From Terriglobales bacterium (lineage in GTDB: Bacteria; Acidobacteriota; Terriglobia; Terriglobales; Acidobacteriaceae), in the NCBI GenBank assembly GCA_030043575.1, contig JASHXK010000542.1, positions 1-5,393 of the forward strand: DNA of 5,393 nucleotides. Reading direction: 5' to 3'. Shown here piece by piece: positions 1 to 5,393 of the stretch; positions within the stretch are counted from its first letter, which is position 1; each line of letters starts with the position of its first letter. Position numbers and translations under genes: made by a program. The notes below the pieces were generated by a model. The model had not been told where the DNA came from, ran no database searches, and saw nothing but the letters and a program-made list of their open reading frames with translations.

Positions 1-1
1 G

Positions 2-187
2 ACCCGCTCCGGCAAGCTCATGCGGCGTATTCTGGCGGCCATCTCCAACAACATGGCTACCGGCGATGTCACGACTCTGGCCAACCCCGACGTGGTGGAG
101 AATGTCCGCGTCATGGTCCAGGGCAAGGAGAAAGTAGCCGTGGCCGATGCGCCGGAGGACATCAAGACCTTCGGGGCCAACGAGTAG
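2..187 (+). CDS. acs: Acetyl-CoA synthetase, C-terminal end (partial, 5' end outside window)
   Basis: Acetyl-CoA synthetase (AMP-forming) converts acetate, ATP and CoA to acetyl-CoA in the cytoplasm. Only the last 61 residues are visible. The fragment opens with TRSGKLMRRIL, the signature of the C-terminal subdomain of this enzyme. Its lysine (codon 14-16) corresponds to the catalytic lysine of the adenylation half-reaction, which is reversibly acetylated by Pat-type enzymes in Salmonella. It is followed by the GDVTTLANPDVVENV segment, matching the GDTSTLADPSVV stretch typical of Acs. The tail after this segment, ending FGANE, is not a part I recognise as conserved. The gene ends at TAG 185-187 and an intrinsic terminator follows 23 bases later, so it is probably the last gene of its transcript and unrelated to the gas-vesicle genes. 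Propionyl-CoA synthetase or another acyl-CoA synthetase is the main alternative. Confidence 0.9.
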   Translation, partial: TRSGKLMRRILAAISNNMATGDVTTLANPDVVENVRVMVQGKEKVAVADAPEDIKTFGANE

Positions 188-210
188 CTCTCCTGACTAG
201 GCAAGTAATG

Positions 211-237
211 CGGGGCGCGATTCTGCGCCCCGTTTTT
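211..237 (+). terminator. Rho-independent terminator after acs
   Basis: A perfect 8-base-pair stem, CGGGGCGC (211-218) and GCGCCCCG (225-232), closes a six-base GATTCT loop and is followed at once by five T residues (233-237). It lies 23 bases after the acs stop codon and should end that transcript before the small membrane-protein gene. Confidence 0.9.
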
Positions 238-294
238 CTGGCCCGCGCAAGCTCACAATCAGAGTTAGACTGATGGCATCCTGAGGTTGGGAGC

Positions 295-630
295 ATGTTG
301 GTCGACCTCGCCAGACCGCTCACGTTGGTTTTGTGCATGTGCTCGTTGTGCGCGGTCTTCAATGCTGCGTTTCTGGATTCCGCAATCGACATGAGCCAAA
401 GAATCGGCCCGGCGTTGGCGCGCCTGGCTATCGCGGCGGCCATCTGTGTGTTGAGCGGCTTGCTCTTTCTTGCGCCTCGCGACGATCACGACGTCAAGGC
501 CCATCAGCTCAGCGACACGCTTCCGGTTCAACTGCTCTTCTGGGCTTCCGGCATCATGGCAATCGTCTTTCTCGTCTCGTGGTACCTTCAGGTCCACTGC
601 GTCTTCTTCCGCTCGACGCGTGTGTGGTGA
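295..630 (+). CDS. Small hydrophobic protein with three predicted membrane helices, unknown function
   Basis: This 111-residue protein belongs to no family I can name. Hydropathy by eye gives three membrane segments at about residues 7-27, 40-60 and 79-100, joined by a charged loop (PRDDHDVKAHQ, 61-71). The last segment is rich in Trp, Phe and Leu and is followed by a short basic tail. There is no cleavable signal peptide that I can see. The ATG at 295 has a good ribosome-binding site, TGAGG at 282-286, eight bases upstream. The acs terminator separates it from the gene before it, so it needs its own promoter, but I found no convincing -35/-10 pair. It ends 16 bases from the convergent phosphatase gene. 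Overlapping frames on both strands are longer or similar in length, but none has this combination of start signal and coherent membrane-protein composition. An integral membrane location is inferred. Confidence 0.72.
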   Translation: MLVDLARPLTLVLCMCSLCAVFNAAFLDSAIDMSQRIGPALARLAIAAAICVLSGLLFLAPRDDHDVKAHQLSDTLPVQLLFWASGIMAIVFLVSWYLQVHCVFFRSTRVW

Positions 631-640
631 CGTTCGCCCC

Positions 641-656
641 AGCGGCTTAGGCCGCT
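641..656. other. Perfect inverted repeat at the end of two convergent genes
   Basis: AGCGGC (641-646) and GCCGCT (651-656) flank a TTAG loop, and the structure spans the stop codon of the phosphatase gene. It sits between two convergent genes and could form the same six-pair hairpin in either transcript. No T-run follows on either strand, so it is at best a weak or Rho-assisted terminator. Its sequence resembles the AGCGGCTTCAGCCGC-type palindromes at 2603-2616. Confidence 0.4.
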
Positions 657-1825
657 AGTTGACCGCGACCTGAGCGAACGATCAGCACCGACTGATCGTC
701 GCTGGCCCGTCCCTGGTGTTTCGTGGCATCGAGCAACGCCTGAAAAATTGTTTGCAGAGAACCGCCGGGGTGTTGCCGTACCACAGCTTTCACGCCTTCC
801 AGACCAAACTCCTCGCCTTTCAAGTTCTCGATCTCGAGCACACCATCGGTCAGCAACAGAAAAATGTCGCCCGGATCGCACTCGACCGTGCTGCTGGCAT
901 ACTGCTGCCGGTCAAACATTCCCAGCGGAAGGTTGGAGCACGTCACCTCGGAGAACTCGCCCGTTGCCGCGTGATAGTGCAGGATCGCAGGATGGCCGGC
1001 CAGGGAATAAGCGCAATGTACGCGGTCGCCGCTCGACGCCAGATAGGCGAAGGTCGCGTACATTTCTGGCTTAGTGACCGCACACAAGACAGAGTTCAGA
1101 CTCTCCATCAAGCCGGCGCTGTTGCCGTCCGACGACAGCCGCATACGGGCCGCGCTCTTGACCATGGCCATCACCACGCCGGGCGCCACGCCGTGTCCGG
1201 CAACGTCGGCAACGTAGGCAATCCAGCCGTGGTCGTCGTGAACCACGTCGATCAAGTCGCCACCAACTTCGCCGCTGGGCACCGAACGTCCATAGAACTC
1301 GAAGCCTTGAACCGAGGTGTCGATGACCGGAACCAGCGTGCGATGGATCTCGCTGGCCAGCTCAATCTCGGCGTGCGCGCGGAAGTAGCGGCGGCCTTCG
1401 GTGATGGAAACGTACAGAAAGCAGACGTACCCCAGAACCATAGCCCAGATGTTGGCATTGCCGCTGAACGCCAGCCGTTGCTGCAGCCGCGCGATGCCGG
1501 CGGCATCCATGCTTGCGGGCGGCGAGGGCACTGGGTGCAGCTGCCCATACAGCAGGTACAGCGCCAGGAACTCCCCGAGGAAGGTGACAACCATCACAAT
1601 CCAGCGCCGTCTGCCGCGCAGCACCGTGCCGGCAATGGCGTACAGCATGGCAAACCCTCCGTACACCAGCACAGCCAGCGCCAGCTGCCACATGGGCTGA
1701 TAACCCAACTGCATCATGTCGACGGAAAAACCAACTGTGCTGAAGAGTAGAAAGACACCCAGCAGAGCGATCACGCGCGCCTTCAGCGGCGTGGTTTTCC
1801 AGTAGGGACGTTGGGATGTGGCCAT
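647..1825 (-). CDS. Membrane-anchored SpoIIE/RsbU-type PP2C serine phosphatase
   Basis: Phosphatases of this family remove phosphate from serine or threonine on partner proteins, classically STAS-domain anti-anti-sigma factors in partner-switching circuits. From the chosen start the protein has 392 residues. Four predicted membrane helices lie at about 17-35, 45-69, 75-94 and 126-142, followed by a linker helix (FRAHAEIELASEIHRTLVP) typical of RsbU-like proteins. The PP2C domain shows the metal-binding GGD (188-190), DVAGHG (207-212), TDG (326-328) and the terminal DDQS (376-379, where DDxT is more usual). All key aspartates are present, so it should be active. I chose the ATG at 1823-1825 because AGGA lies nine bases upstream and MATSQRPYWK fits a cytoplasmic N-terminus. 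An in-frame ATG at 1885 would add 20 residues but has no clear ribosome-binding site. No sensor domain, kinase or STAS partner is visible nearby, so its target is unknown. Confidence 0.88.
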   Translation of the reverse strand: MATSQRPYWKTTPLKARVIALLGVFLLFSTVGFSVDMMQLGYQPMWQLALAVLVYGGFAMLYAIAGTVLRGRRRWIVMVVTFLGEFLALYLLYGQLHPVPSPPASMDAAGIARLQQRLAFSGNANIWAMVLGYVCFLYVSITEGRRYFRAHAEIELASEIHRTLVPVIDTSVQGFEFYGRSVPSGEVGGDLIDVVHDDHGWIAYVADVAGHGVAPGVVMAMVKSAARMRLSSDGNSAGLMESLNSVLCAVTKPEMYATFAYLASSGDRVHCAYSLAGHPAILHYHAATGEFSEVTCSNLPLGMFDRQQYASSTVECDPGDIFLLLTDGVLEIENLKGEEFGLEGVKAVVRQHPGGSLQTIFQALLDATKHQGRASDDQSVLIVRSGRGQLAA

Positions 1826-1940
1826 ATGAGATTGTCCTGGGAATGCTACTACACGGAGGGGGCGAACTCTTCCTGCGCCGGCCATGAATGGGTCGGGATT
1901 TGCGTCGGATTCTGCTTAGTCACTCGGCTACGGATTGGTC

Positions 1941-2096
1941 TGTGTCAGGGCACGACTTCAGTCGTGCCGAACGTCGCCACAATTTAGTCGGGCTTTAGCC
2001 CCTGCGACTGCGTGGGCTGTGTGCCGTCGGCTGAAGCCGACTCCCCCAAGAAATAGGCTTTTCGGCACGACTAAAGTCGTGCCGTGACACACAGCC
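1941..2096. repeat. REP/REPIN-like cluster of four palindromes with inverted 31-base ends
   Basis: Two 31-base units, 1941-1971 and the reverse complement of 2061-2091, agree at 29 of 31 positions by hand alignment. Each contains its own palindrome: a 9-pair stem at 1949-1968 and a 10-pair stem at 2063-2084, both with arms reading GCACGACT. Between them lie two further hairpins: GGGCT/AGCCC at 1990-2001, extendable to 1987-2008 with a bulge, and a 7-pair stem GTCGGCT/AGCCGAC at 2026-2041. A separate 9-base inverted pair, GGCTGTGTG (2015-2023) and CACACAGCC (2088-2096), encloses the last two hairpins as a possible three-way junction. Inverted pairs of palindromic units resemble REPIN organisation. 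The family identity and any mobilising RAYT-type enzyme are not visible here. Confidence 0.85.
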
Positions 2097-2144
2097 TCCG
2101 GAACCAACCTTCTTGAGCCGCCGTAAGGCTGTGCTCTGTCACAA

Positions 2145-2179
2145 ATCGCGCTGCGAAATGGGTATGGCCTCTTCGCGAT
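2145..2179 (-). terminator. Weak candidate terminator after gvpG
   Basis: ATCGCG (2145-2150) pairs with CGCGAT (2174-2179), and alternatively GCGAA (2153-2157) pairs with TTCGC (2172-2176). Read on the - strand, this lies about 40 bases after the gvpG stop and is followed only by TTTG. The loop is long and the T-run poor, so this is a tentative call. Confidence 0.2.
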
Positions 2180-2218
2180 GTCCAAACGGCTCGTAGACAA
2201 GCTGAGAGAAAGAGGTGG

Positions 2219-2539
2219 TTACTCGTCTTTGGCTTGCGGAATCTGTACCGGTATTTCCAGCATCGGCCGCCCCATGCGCTCGGCCTCTTCGGGAGTAACG
2301 CCGGCCAGCTGCATGCGGCGGTTCTGAATTTCGCGCAACTCAGCCAGCACCTCGCGCTCCTGCGCGACGTATTCTTCCTCGCTGATCGAGCCTTCTTCCA
2401 GCAGCGTCTGCAACTCCAGCAGCCGTTCCTTGATGGGAGCGTCGTCGGTGTATTGCTCTTCCGCCGCGCGCGCCAGGGTTCGCAAGATAAACTTGAATCC
2501 GGCGATAGGCGAAAGCAGGAGATCGTCGATCAGCAGCAT
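2219..2539 (-). CDS. gvpG: Gas vesicle accessory protein GvpG
   Basis: GvpG is a small accessory protein needed for gas-vesicle formation in haloarchaea and bacteria. It is thought to act with GvpF/L-type proteins during shell assembly. This copy has 106 residues, close to the usual size. The N-terminal hydrophobic motif LLLSPIAGFKFILRTLARAAEE (residues 7-28) is characteristic of the family. A long acidic helix follows, with the conserved LLEEGSISEEEYVAQE stretch (about 46-61) and heptad-like leucines suggesting a coiled coil to about residue 75. The C-terminal third, rich in Pro, Gln and Met, is not conserved in families I know. The ATG at 2537-2539 has GAGG at 2547-2550, seven bases upstream. 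It lies on the same strand as gvpF/L but 207 bases downstream, across a palindrome element. It may be read from the same transcript or from a promoter I could not identify. Confidence 0.9.
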   Translation of the reverse strand: MLLIDDLLLSPIAGFKFILRTLARAAEEQYTDDAPIKERLLELQTLLEEGSISEEEYVAQEREVLAELREIQNRRMQLAGVTPEEAERMGRPMLEIPVQIPQAKDE

Positions 2540-2558
2540 AACTTAGCCTCGAATGGGT

Positions 2559-2730
2559 GGAGCACGCCTTCAGGCGTGCAGTTCACAAACCTTTCGGAGC
2601 GGGCGGCTTCAGCCGCTGAGGTAAATAACGCCGGCGCCGCAATACGTCTTGAACCTGGAGAAGAGTAACCTCAGCGGCTCAAGCCGTGGTCCTGCATACA
2701 ACCTTGTCTGCACGCCTGAAGGCGTGCTCC
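2559..2730. repeat. Nested inverted-repeat element between gvpF/L and gvpG
   Basis: The outer ends, 2559-2581 and 2708-2730, are perfect reverse complements over 23 bases. Each end is itself a hairpin: GCACGCCT/AGGCGTGC with loop TC at 2562-2579, and the same arms with loop GA at 2710-2727. Inside, 2604-2622 and 2668-2686 are reverse complements at 18 of 19 positions. Each carries a smaller hairpin, GCGGCT/AGCCGC (2603-2616) and CGGCT/AGCCG (2675-2686). A short palindrome CGGCGCCG (2632-2639) lies near the middle. The whole 172 bases could fold as one long hairpin or as four small ones. The arrangement is REPIN-like and fills most of the 207-base intercistronic gap. Confidence 0.88.
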
Positions 2731-2746
2731 CGAAGCGCAAACTGCC

Positions 2747-3784
2747 TCACTCCGCGCTGCTGGGTTCCAGCTTCAGGCGAATATTCACGAAGTTATACGG
2801 CGGCCAGGGCCCCGTGTACTTGAAGTTCAGCCGGTCACCGAACTTCTTGGCCACGCGATTCACCGCCGCATCGAACTCCGCTTCCCGTTCGCGCTCCAGC
2901 AGAAACGCCGCGTTCATGATCATCTTGTCGCCGATGGGTTTGTTGTCGCGCGAGGCCACGCAGATGGTGCGCAGGGTCTCGTAGATGTCGCGCACGTATT
3001 CCACCGACCGCTCCTCCAGCGCCTTGTCGATCATGCGGCCCAGCTGCATGCGGGCGAAATACGTCGACTGCAGGTGCTTGCGGGTGATCTCCTGGTGGAA
3101 GCGGTGAATCTCTTCGTGCTCGCGCTGCAGCTCTTCCACAATGTGATCGCGATCCCAGGTCACCTTCAAACCGAACTCCACCTTGCCCAGCATCTGCTTC
3201 AGCACGTCTTTCACCGAGGGATAGATGCTGCGCAGCACCTCGCGAATATCGTCGTCGGTGCGGAACACGGTGCCGAAGCTCATGGGAATGATGGTATGCG
3301 TCTTCATCACGGTCTCGATCACATGTTCGTGCGCCAGTGCGTTTTCGCGCGTGGGATCGAAGATGAAGACCGGGGTGCGGCTCACCACCGCCGCGATGTC
3401 GACATGCGTCACCACGTACACCATCTCGCCGCTTCCGCCGATACCCATTCTGCCGAAGGTCACCGGCTCGCGCGATTGAATGATGCCGTAGACGTAGCGG
3501 CCTTCCTGACGCACGCCGGGGACCGGAATAGGCCGGGGCGTGAATTCCTGAGCAGGCTCCAGCTTGGGCTTGCGCGCCATGGCCGTCGCAGATACGGGAC
3601 CACCCGCCGAGAGCGGGTTGTCCATTTCCTGCACTTGTAAAGCCGGAGCCTCAGGCAAACCCGATTTCTTGGTCTGCCGGCGTGGAGGGACCATCGCGAT
3701 CGGCTGCGGCCTTGCCGCCTGTTTTTTCCCAGCTTTCGTTTTGCTTGCCGGCCGCGTCTTAGCCGGCCGCCTCATGCTGCTCAT
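2747..3784 (-). CDS. Gas vesicle protein GvpF/GvpL family with a basic, disordered N-terminal extension
   Basis: GvpF/L proteins are minor components or chaperones of gas-vesicle assembly; in haloarchaea GvpF binds the shell protein GvpA. The protein has 345 residues. The GvpL/GvpF domain runs from about residue 95 to 340. It starts at GRYVYGII and contains HEHVIETVMKTHTIIPMSFGTVF (152-174) and a Glu/His-rich helix at 216-240. It ends with the hallmark YTGPWPPYNFV (323-333). Residues 1-94 are outside the usual family core: rich in Lys, Arg, Pro and Ala (KTRPASKTKAGKKQAARPQP), predicted disordered and strongly basic. The start at 3784 overlaps the end of the receiver gene by 26 bases. GAGGGAGG lies just before it, and a second ATG three codons later (3773-3775) is nine bases from the same site, so either start is possible. 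The overlap implies translational coupling to the receiver. I cannot choose between the gvpF and gvpL names. Confidence 0.92.
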   Translation of the reverse strand: MSSMRRPAKTRPASKTKAGKKQAARPQPIAMVPPRRQTKKSGLPEAPALQVQEMDNPLSAGGPVSATAMARKPKLEPAQEFTPRPIPVPGVRQEGRYVYGIIQSREPVTFGRMGIGGSGEMVYVVTHVDIAAVVSRTPVFIFDPTRENALAHEHVIETVMKTHTIIPMSFGTVFRTDDDIREVLRSIYPSVKDVLKQMLGKVEFGLKVTWDRDHIVEELQREHEEIHRFHQEITRKHLQSTYFARMQLGRMIDKALEERSVEYVRDIYETLRTICVASRDNKPIGDKMIMNAAFLLEREREAEFDAAVNRVAKKFGDRLNFKYTGPWPPYNFVNIRLKLEPSSAE

Positions 3785-4154
3785 AGTCCTCCCTCAGCAG
3801 ACCGGAAATTGTCTCCAGCAGTTCCTTAATGTCGATGGGCTTAAATAGAACCGGTATACCCAGTTCTGCAGCGTGATCGATGGCCTCCTGGGTGGCGTAA
3901 CCGGTCAGCAGAACCGTCGGCATGTCCGGATCCTTTTTGCGCGCGAAGTCGATCACAGCAAAACCGCTTTCCCGCTTCTCCAGCGACAGATCGCACAGCA
4001 AGAGATCGATCTGCTTCCCTGACAGCGCTTCGCGGGCCTCGTCGGAGGAAAGCGCCGCGCTCACCTCGTAGCCCTGCTGTTGCAGAATCAGACGGTAGGT
4101 CACCAGGACATTCGGCTCATCGTCTACCACCAGAATGTGAGGCTTAGATTTCAT
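3759..4154 (-). CDS. Stand-alone CheY-like response regulator receiver
   Basis: This cytoplasmic signalling protein accepts phosphate from a histidine kinase. It has 131 residues, essentially one receiver domain. The acidic pocket D11-D12, phospho-acceptor D55 (LLLCDLSL), T84 (LLTGYA) and K105-P106 (FKPID) are all in place. A short charged tail (REDYEQHEAAG) follows the last helix. There is no DNA-binding, enzymatic or other output domain, so it must act through protein contact or as a relay. It begins 15 bases after the kinase stop and overlaps the gvpF/L start by 26 bases. This makes the kinase the obvious partner and GvpF/L the co-expressed neighbour. The ribosome-binding site before the ATG at 4152-4154 is weak (GAG about ten bases upstream), consistent with coupling to kinase translation. 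A direct interaction with gas-vesicle proteins is only inferred from position. Confidence 0.93.
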   Translation of the reverse strand: MKSKPHILVVDDEPNVLVTYRLILQQQGYEVSAALSSDEAREALSGKQIDLLLCDLSLEKRESGFAVIDFARKKDPDMPTVLLTGYATQEAIDHAAELGIPVLFKPIDIKELLETISGLLREDYEQHEAAG

Positions 4155-4169
4155 TGAAGCAACTCGTTC

Positions 4170-5393
4170 TTACTGCACTGCCGGCAATTCAATGATGAAC
4201 ACCGTTCCCTTTCCCACCCGGCTGCGCACCCTGAGCTTACCTCCATGGTTCTCGATAATCCCCTTGACAATCCACAAGCCCAGACCAGTTCCGCGTTCTC
4301 CCTTAGTGGTCATGAAAGGCTCAAACATGGTGTTCAACACAGTTCCGGAAATACCGCTGCCCGCGTCGCCGACCAGGATGCGGATCCTATCCCTCACTCC
4401 CGACTGGCGCGCCACTCGCGTCCGCAGCCGCAACATCCCACCGCCCTCACCCATGCTGTCTTTGGCGTTCACCACCAGATTCGACAGGACCTGCCGAATC
4501 TGGTCGGCCGAACCCAGCGCCGGCGGCAACTCCCGCAAGTCCTTTTCCACCCTGATCCCGGCGCGCTCTAATTGCCGCGCGAATAGCAGCAGCGTGTCTT
4601 CCACCACGCTGTTCACCTCGAAATTGCCCACTTGTTCGCTGCTGCGGTACAGGCCCAGCATCTGGCGCACGATGCGCGCCACGCGTTCCGTCTCCGCCTT
4701 CAGGATGTCATAAACGGGCACAGCTTCGGGCTTGATCTGGTCGGTCAGCAGAAAGATGCAGTTCTTGATCGCCTCCATCGGATTGTTGACTTCGTGGGCG
4801 ATGGTCCCGGCAAGGCGGCCGGCCGCCGCGAATTTCTCCATCTCCAGCATGCGCCGCTCCAGCTTCATCTGCTCCAGCCGGCGAACTGCAGTCAGGTCGC
4901 GCAGCACCGTGACCGTATAAGCCACCAGGCCGCGCTCGTCGTAAATCTTGCCGGAGCGCGCGTCGTATTCCACTTCCAGCCCGGTGTCCGGATTCACCAG
5001 CCGGATGGGCGTGGTGTCACGATCGGAGAAGGAGTAGGTGAACTGCGTGATGTAAGCATCCAGGATCGCCTGATTGCGCACGTGCATGGCGGTGCGGACT
5101 TTCTCCGAGCCCAGTAACTCCTGGGCGCGCGGATCGAGCAGCGCGACTTTAGCGTCGCGATCGCAAACCACGATCGGATCGCCGACATTCTCGACGACCA
5201 GGTTCAAACGATCGCGGTCCTGGCGCACCACTTCTTCCGCCTGGCGCAGCTTGTCGTAATTGGCCCGCAACTCTTCGTCGGCCCGTCGCAAGTCGGTCAC
5301 GTCGCGCAGCACGCTCACCATGCCGGTGCGGCGGCCATCGGGCGCGAAGCTGGGCGCCGACACGGCCTCGAACAACACTTCATCCCCTTCGAT
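4170..5393 (-). CDS. PAS-domain sensor histidine kinase (partial, N-terminal end outside window)
   Basis: This is an orthodox histidine kinase that should phosphorylate the receiver encoded immediately downstream. The visible 407 residues stay open to the window edge; a GTG at 5376-5378 is internal to a PAS domain and is not the real start. Residues 1-35 are the end of one PAS domain (SVLRDVTDLRRA), followed by a coiled-coil linker. A second PAS domain spans about 58-170 (VVENVGDPIVVCDRD to VTVLRDLTAVRRLEQ). The dimerisation and phosphoacceptor helix carries H200 in GTIAHEVNNPMEAI. The ATPase domain shows the N-box (QVLSNLVVNAKDSM, N309), G1 DAGSGI, F-box MFEPFMTTK and G2 GTGLGLWIVKGII. All catalytic motifs are intact. 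No membrane helix is visible in this part, and the signal sensed is unknown. Stop TAA is at 4170-4172. Confidence 0.93.
   Translation of the reverse strand: MEGDEVLFEAVSAPSFAPDGRRTGMVSVLRDVTDLRRADEELRANYDKLRQAEEVVRQDRDRLNLVVENVGDPIVVCDRDAKVALLDPRAQELLGSEKVRTAMHVRNQAILDAYITQFTYSFSDRDTTPIRLVNPDTGLEVEYDARSGKIYDERGLVAYTVTVLRDLTAVRRLEQMKLERRMLEMEKFAAAGRLAGTIAHEVNNPMEAIKNCIFLLTDQIKPEAVPVYDILKAETERVARIVRQMLGLYRSSEQVGNFEVNSVVEDTLLLFARQLERAGIRVEKDLRELPPALGSADQIRQVLSNLVVNAKDSMGEGGGMLRLRTRVARQSGVRDRIRILVGDAGSGISGTVLNTMFEPFMTTKGERGTGLGLWIVKGIIENHGGKLRVRSRVGKGTVFIIELPAVQ

Larger units (their letters stand above)
1826..2218. other. Gene-free interval between phosphatase and gvpG
   Basis: These 393 bases contain no reading frame with credible protein character. 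An 80-codon frame on the - strand (1958-2200) runs through the palindromes and has no recognisable features. The interval must hold the phosphatase promoter if that gene is transcribed separately, but I could not identify convincing promoter hexamers. The middle (1941-2096) is occupied by palindromes annotated separately. Bases 2097-2218 hold one weak inverted repeat downstream of gvpG. Confidence 0.7.

Noticed and set aside
243..271. A sigma-70 promoter for the small membrane protein using TAGACT (266-271) as -10
   Set aside because: The -10 matches only four of six positions and there is no acceptable -35 hexamer at the required distance.
716..1750. A 344-codon open frame on the + strand opposite the phosphatase gene
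   Set aside because: It is the antisense shadow of a clear PP2C gene. Its product is rich in His, Gln and Arg with no domain, and it has no ribosome-binding site.
1826..1885. The upstream ATG adding 20 residues to the phosphatase
   Set aside because: No ribosome-binding site precedes it, whereas AGGA is well placed before the ATG at 1823-1825; kept only as an alternative.
1958..2200. An 80-codon open frame on the - strand in the palindrome region
   Set aside because: It runs through the inverted repeats, shows no protein-like pattern and has no good start signal.
2234..2668. A 144-codon + strand frame opposite gvpG
   Set aside because: Antisense shadow of gvpG extending into the repeat element.
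2559..2730. A possible CRISPR array from repeated palindromic units
   Set aside because: The units are few, occur in inverted rather than direct orientation, and there are no uniform spacers.
3074..3640. A 188-codon + strand frame opposite gvpF/L, rich in His and Leu
   Set aside because: Composition is what antisense reading of a GC-rich gene gives; the - strand carries clear GvpF/L family motifs.
5376..5378. GTG as the start codon of the histidine kinase
   Set aside because: The frame stays open to the window edge and the codon falls inside a PAS domain, so the gene begins outside the window.

Overview
The window is GC-rich and tightly packed, and looks like a chromosomal segment of a soil or sediment bacterium. 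Its style suggests an Acidobacteriota member: a short three-helix membrane protein, a four-helix SpoIIE/RsbU-type phosphatase, and intergenic spaces filled with short palindromes centred on CTTCAG or CTAAAG. That assignment is an inference, because no rRNA or other marker gene is present.

Layout. On the + strand, bases 2-187 hold the last 61 codons of an acetyl-CoA synthetase, followed by a strong intrinsic terminator (211-237). A small predicted membrane protein follows (295-630, +). It converges on a membrane-anchored PP2C-type serine phosphatase on the - strand (647-1825). Bases 1826-2218 contain no convincing gene. They hold a set of palindromes, including two near-identical 31-base units in inverted orientation.

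From 2219 to the right edge every gene is on the - strand. In transcription order they are: a PAS-containing histidine kinase (5' end outside the window), a stand-alone CheY-like receiver, a GvpF/GvpL gas-vesicle protein whose start overlaps the receiver gene by 26 bases, a second palindrome element (2559-2730), and GvpG. The 15-base gap between kinase and receiver and the 26-base overlap between receiver and gvpF/L indicate one co-transcribed, translationally coupled unit. gvpG follows after about 200 bases occupied by nested inverted repeats.

How it may work. GvpF/L and GvpG are accessory proteins of gas-vesicle assembly. The shell protein GvpA is not in this window and, if present, probably lies beyond the right edge. 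The distinctive feature is that assembly genes are wired directly behind a kinase and a receiver with no DNA-binding domain. This suggests that a sensed signal could act on gas-vesicle assembly through protein contacts rather than through a dedicated transcription factor. The nearby SpoIIE-type phosphatase is on the same strand but separated by about 390 bases, so a functional link is speculative.
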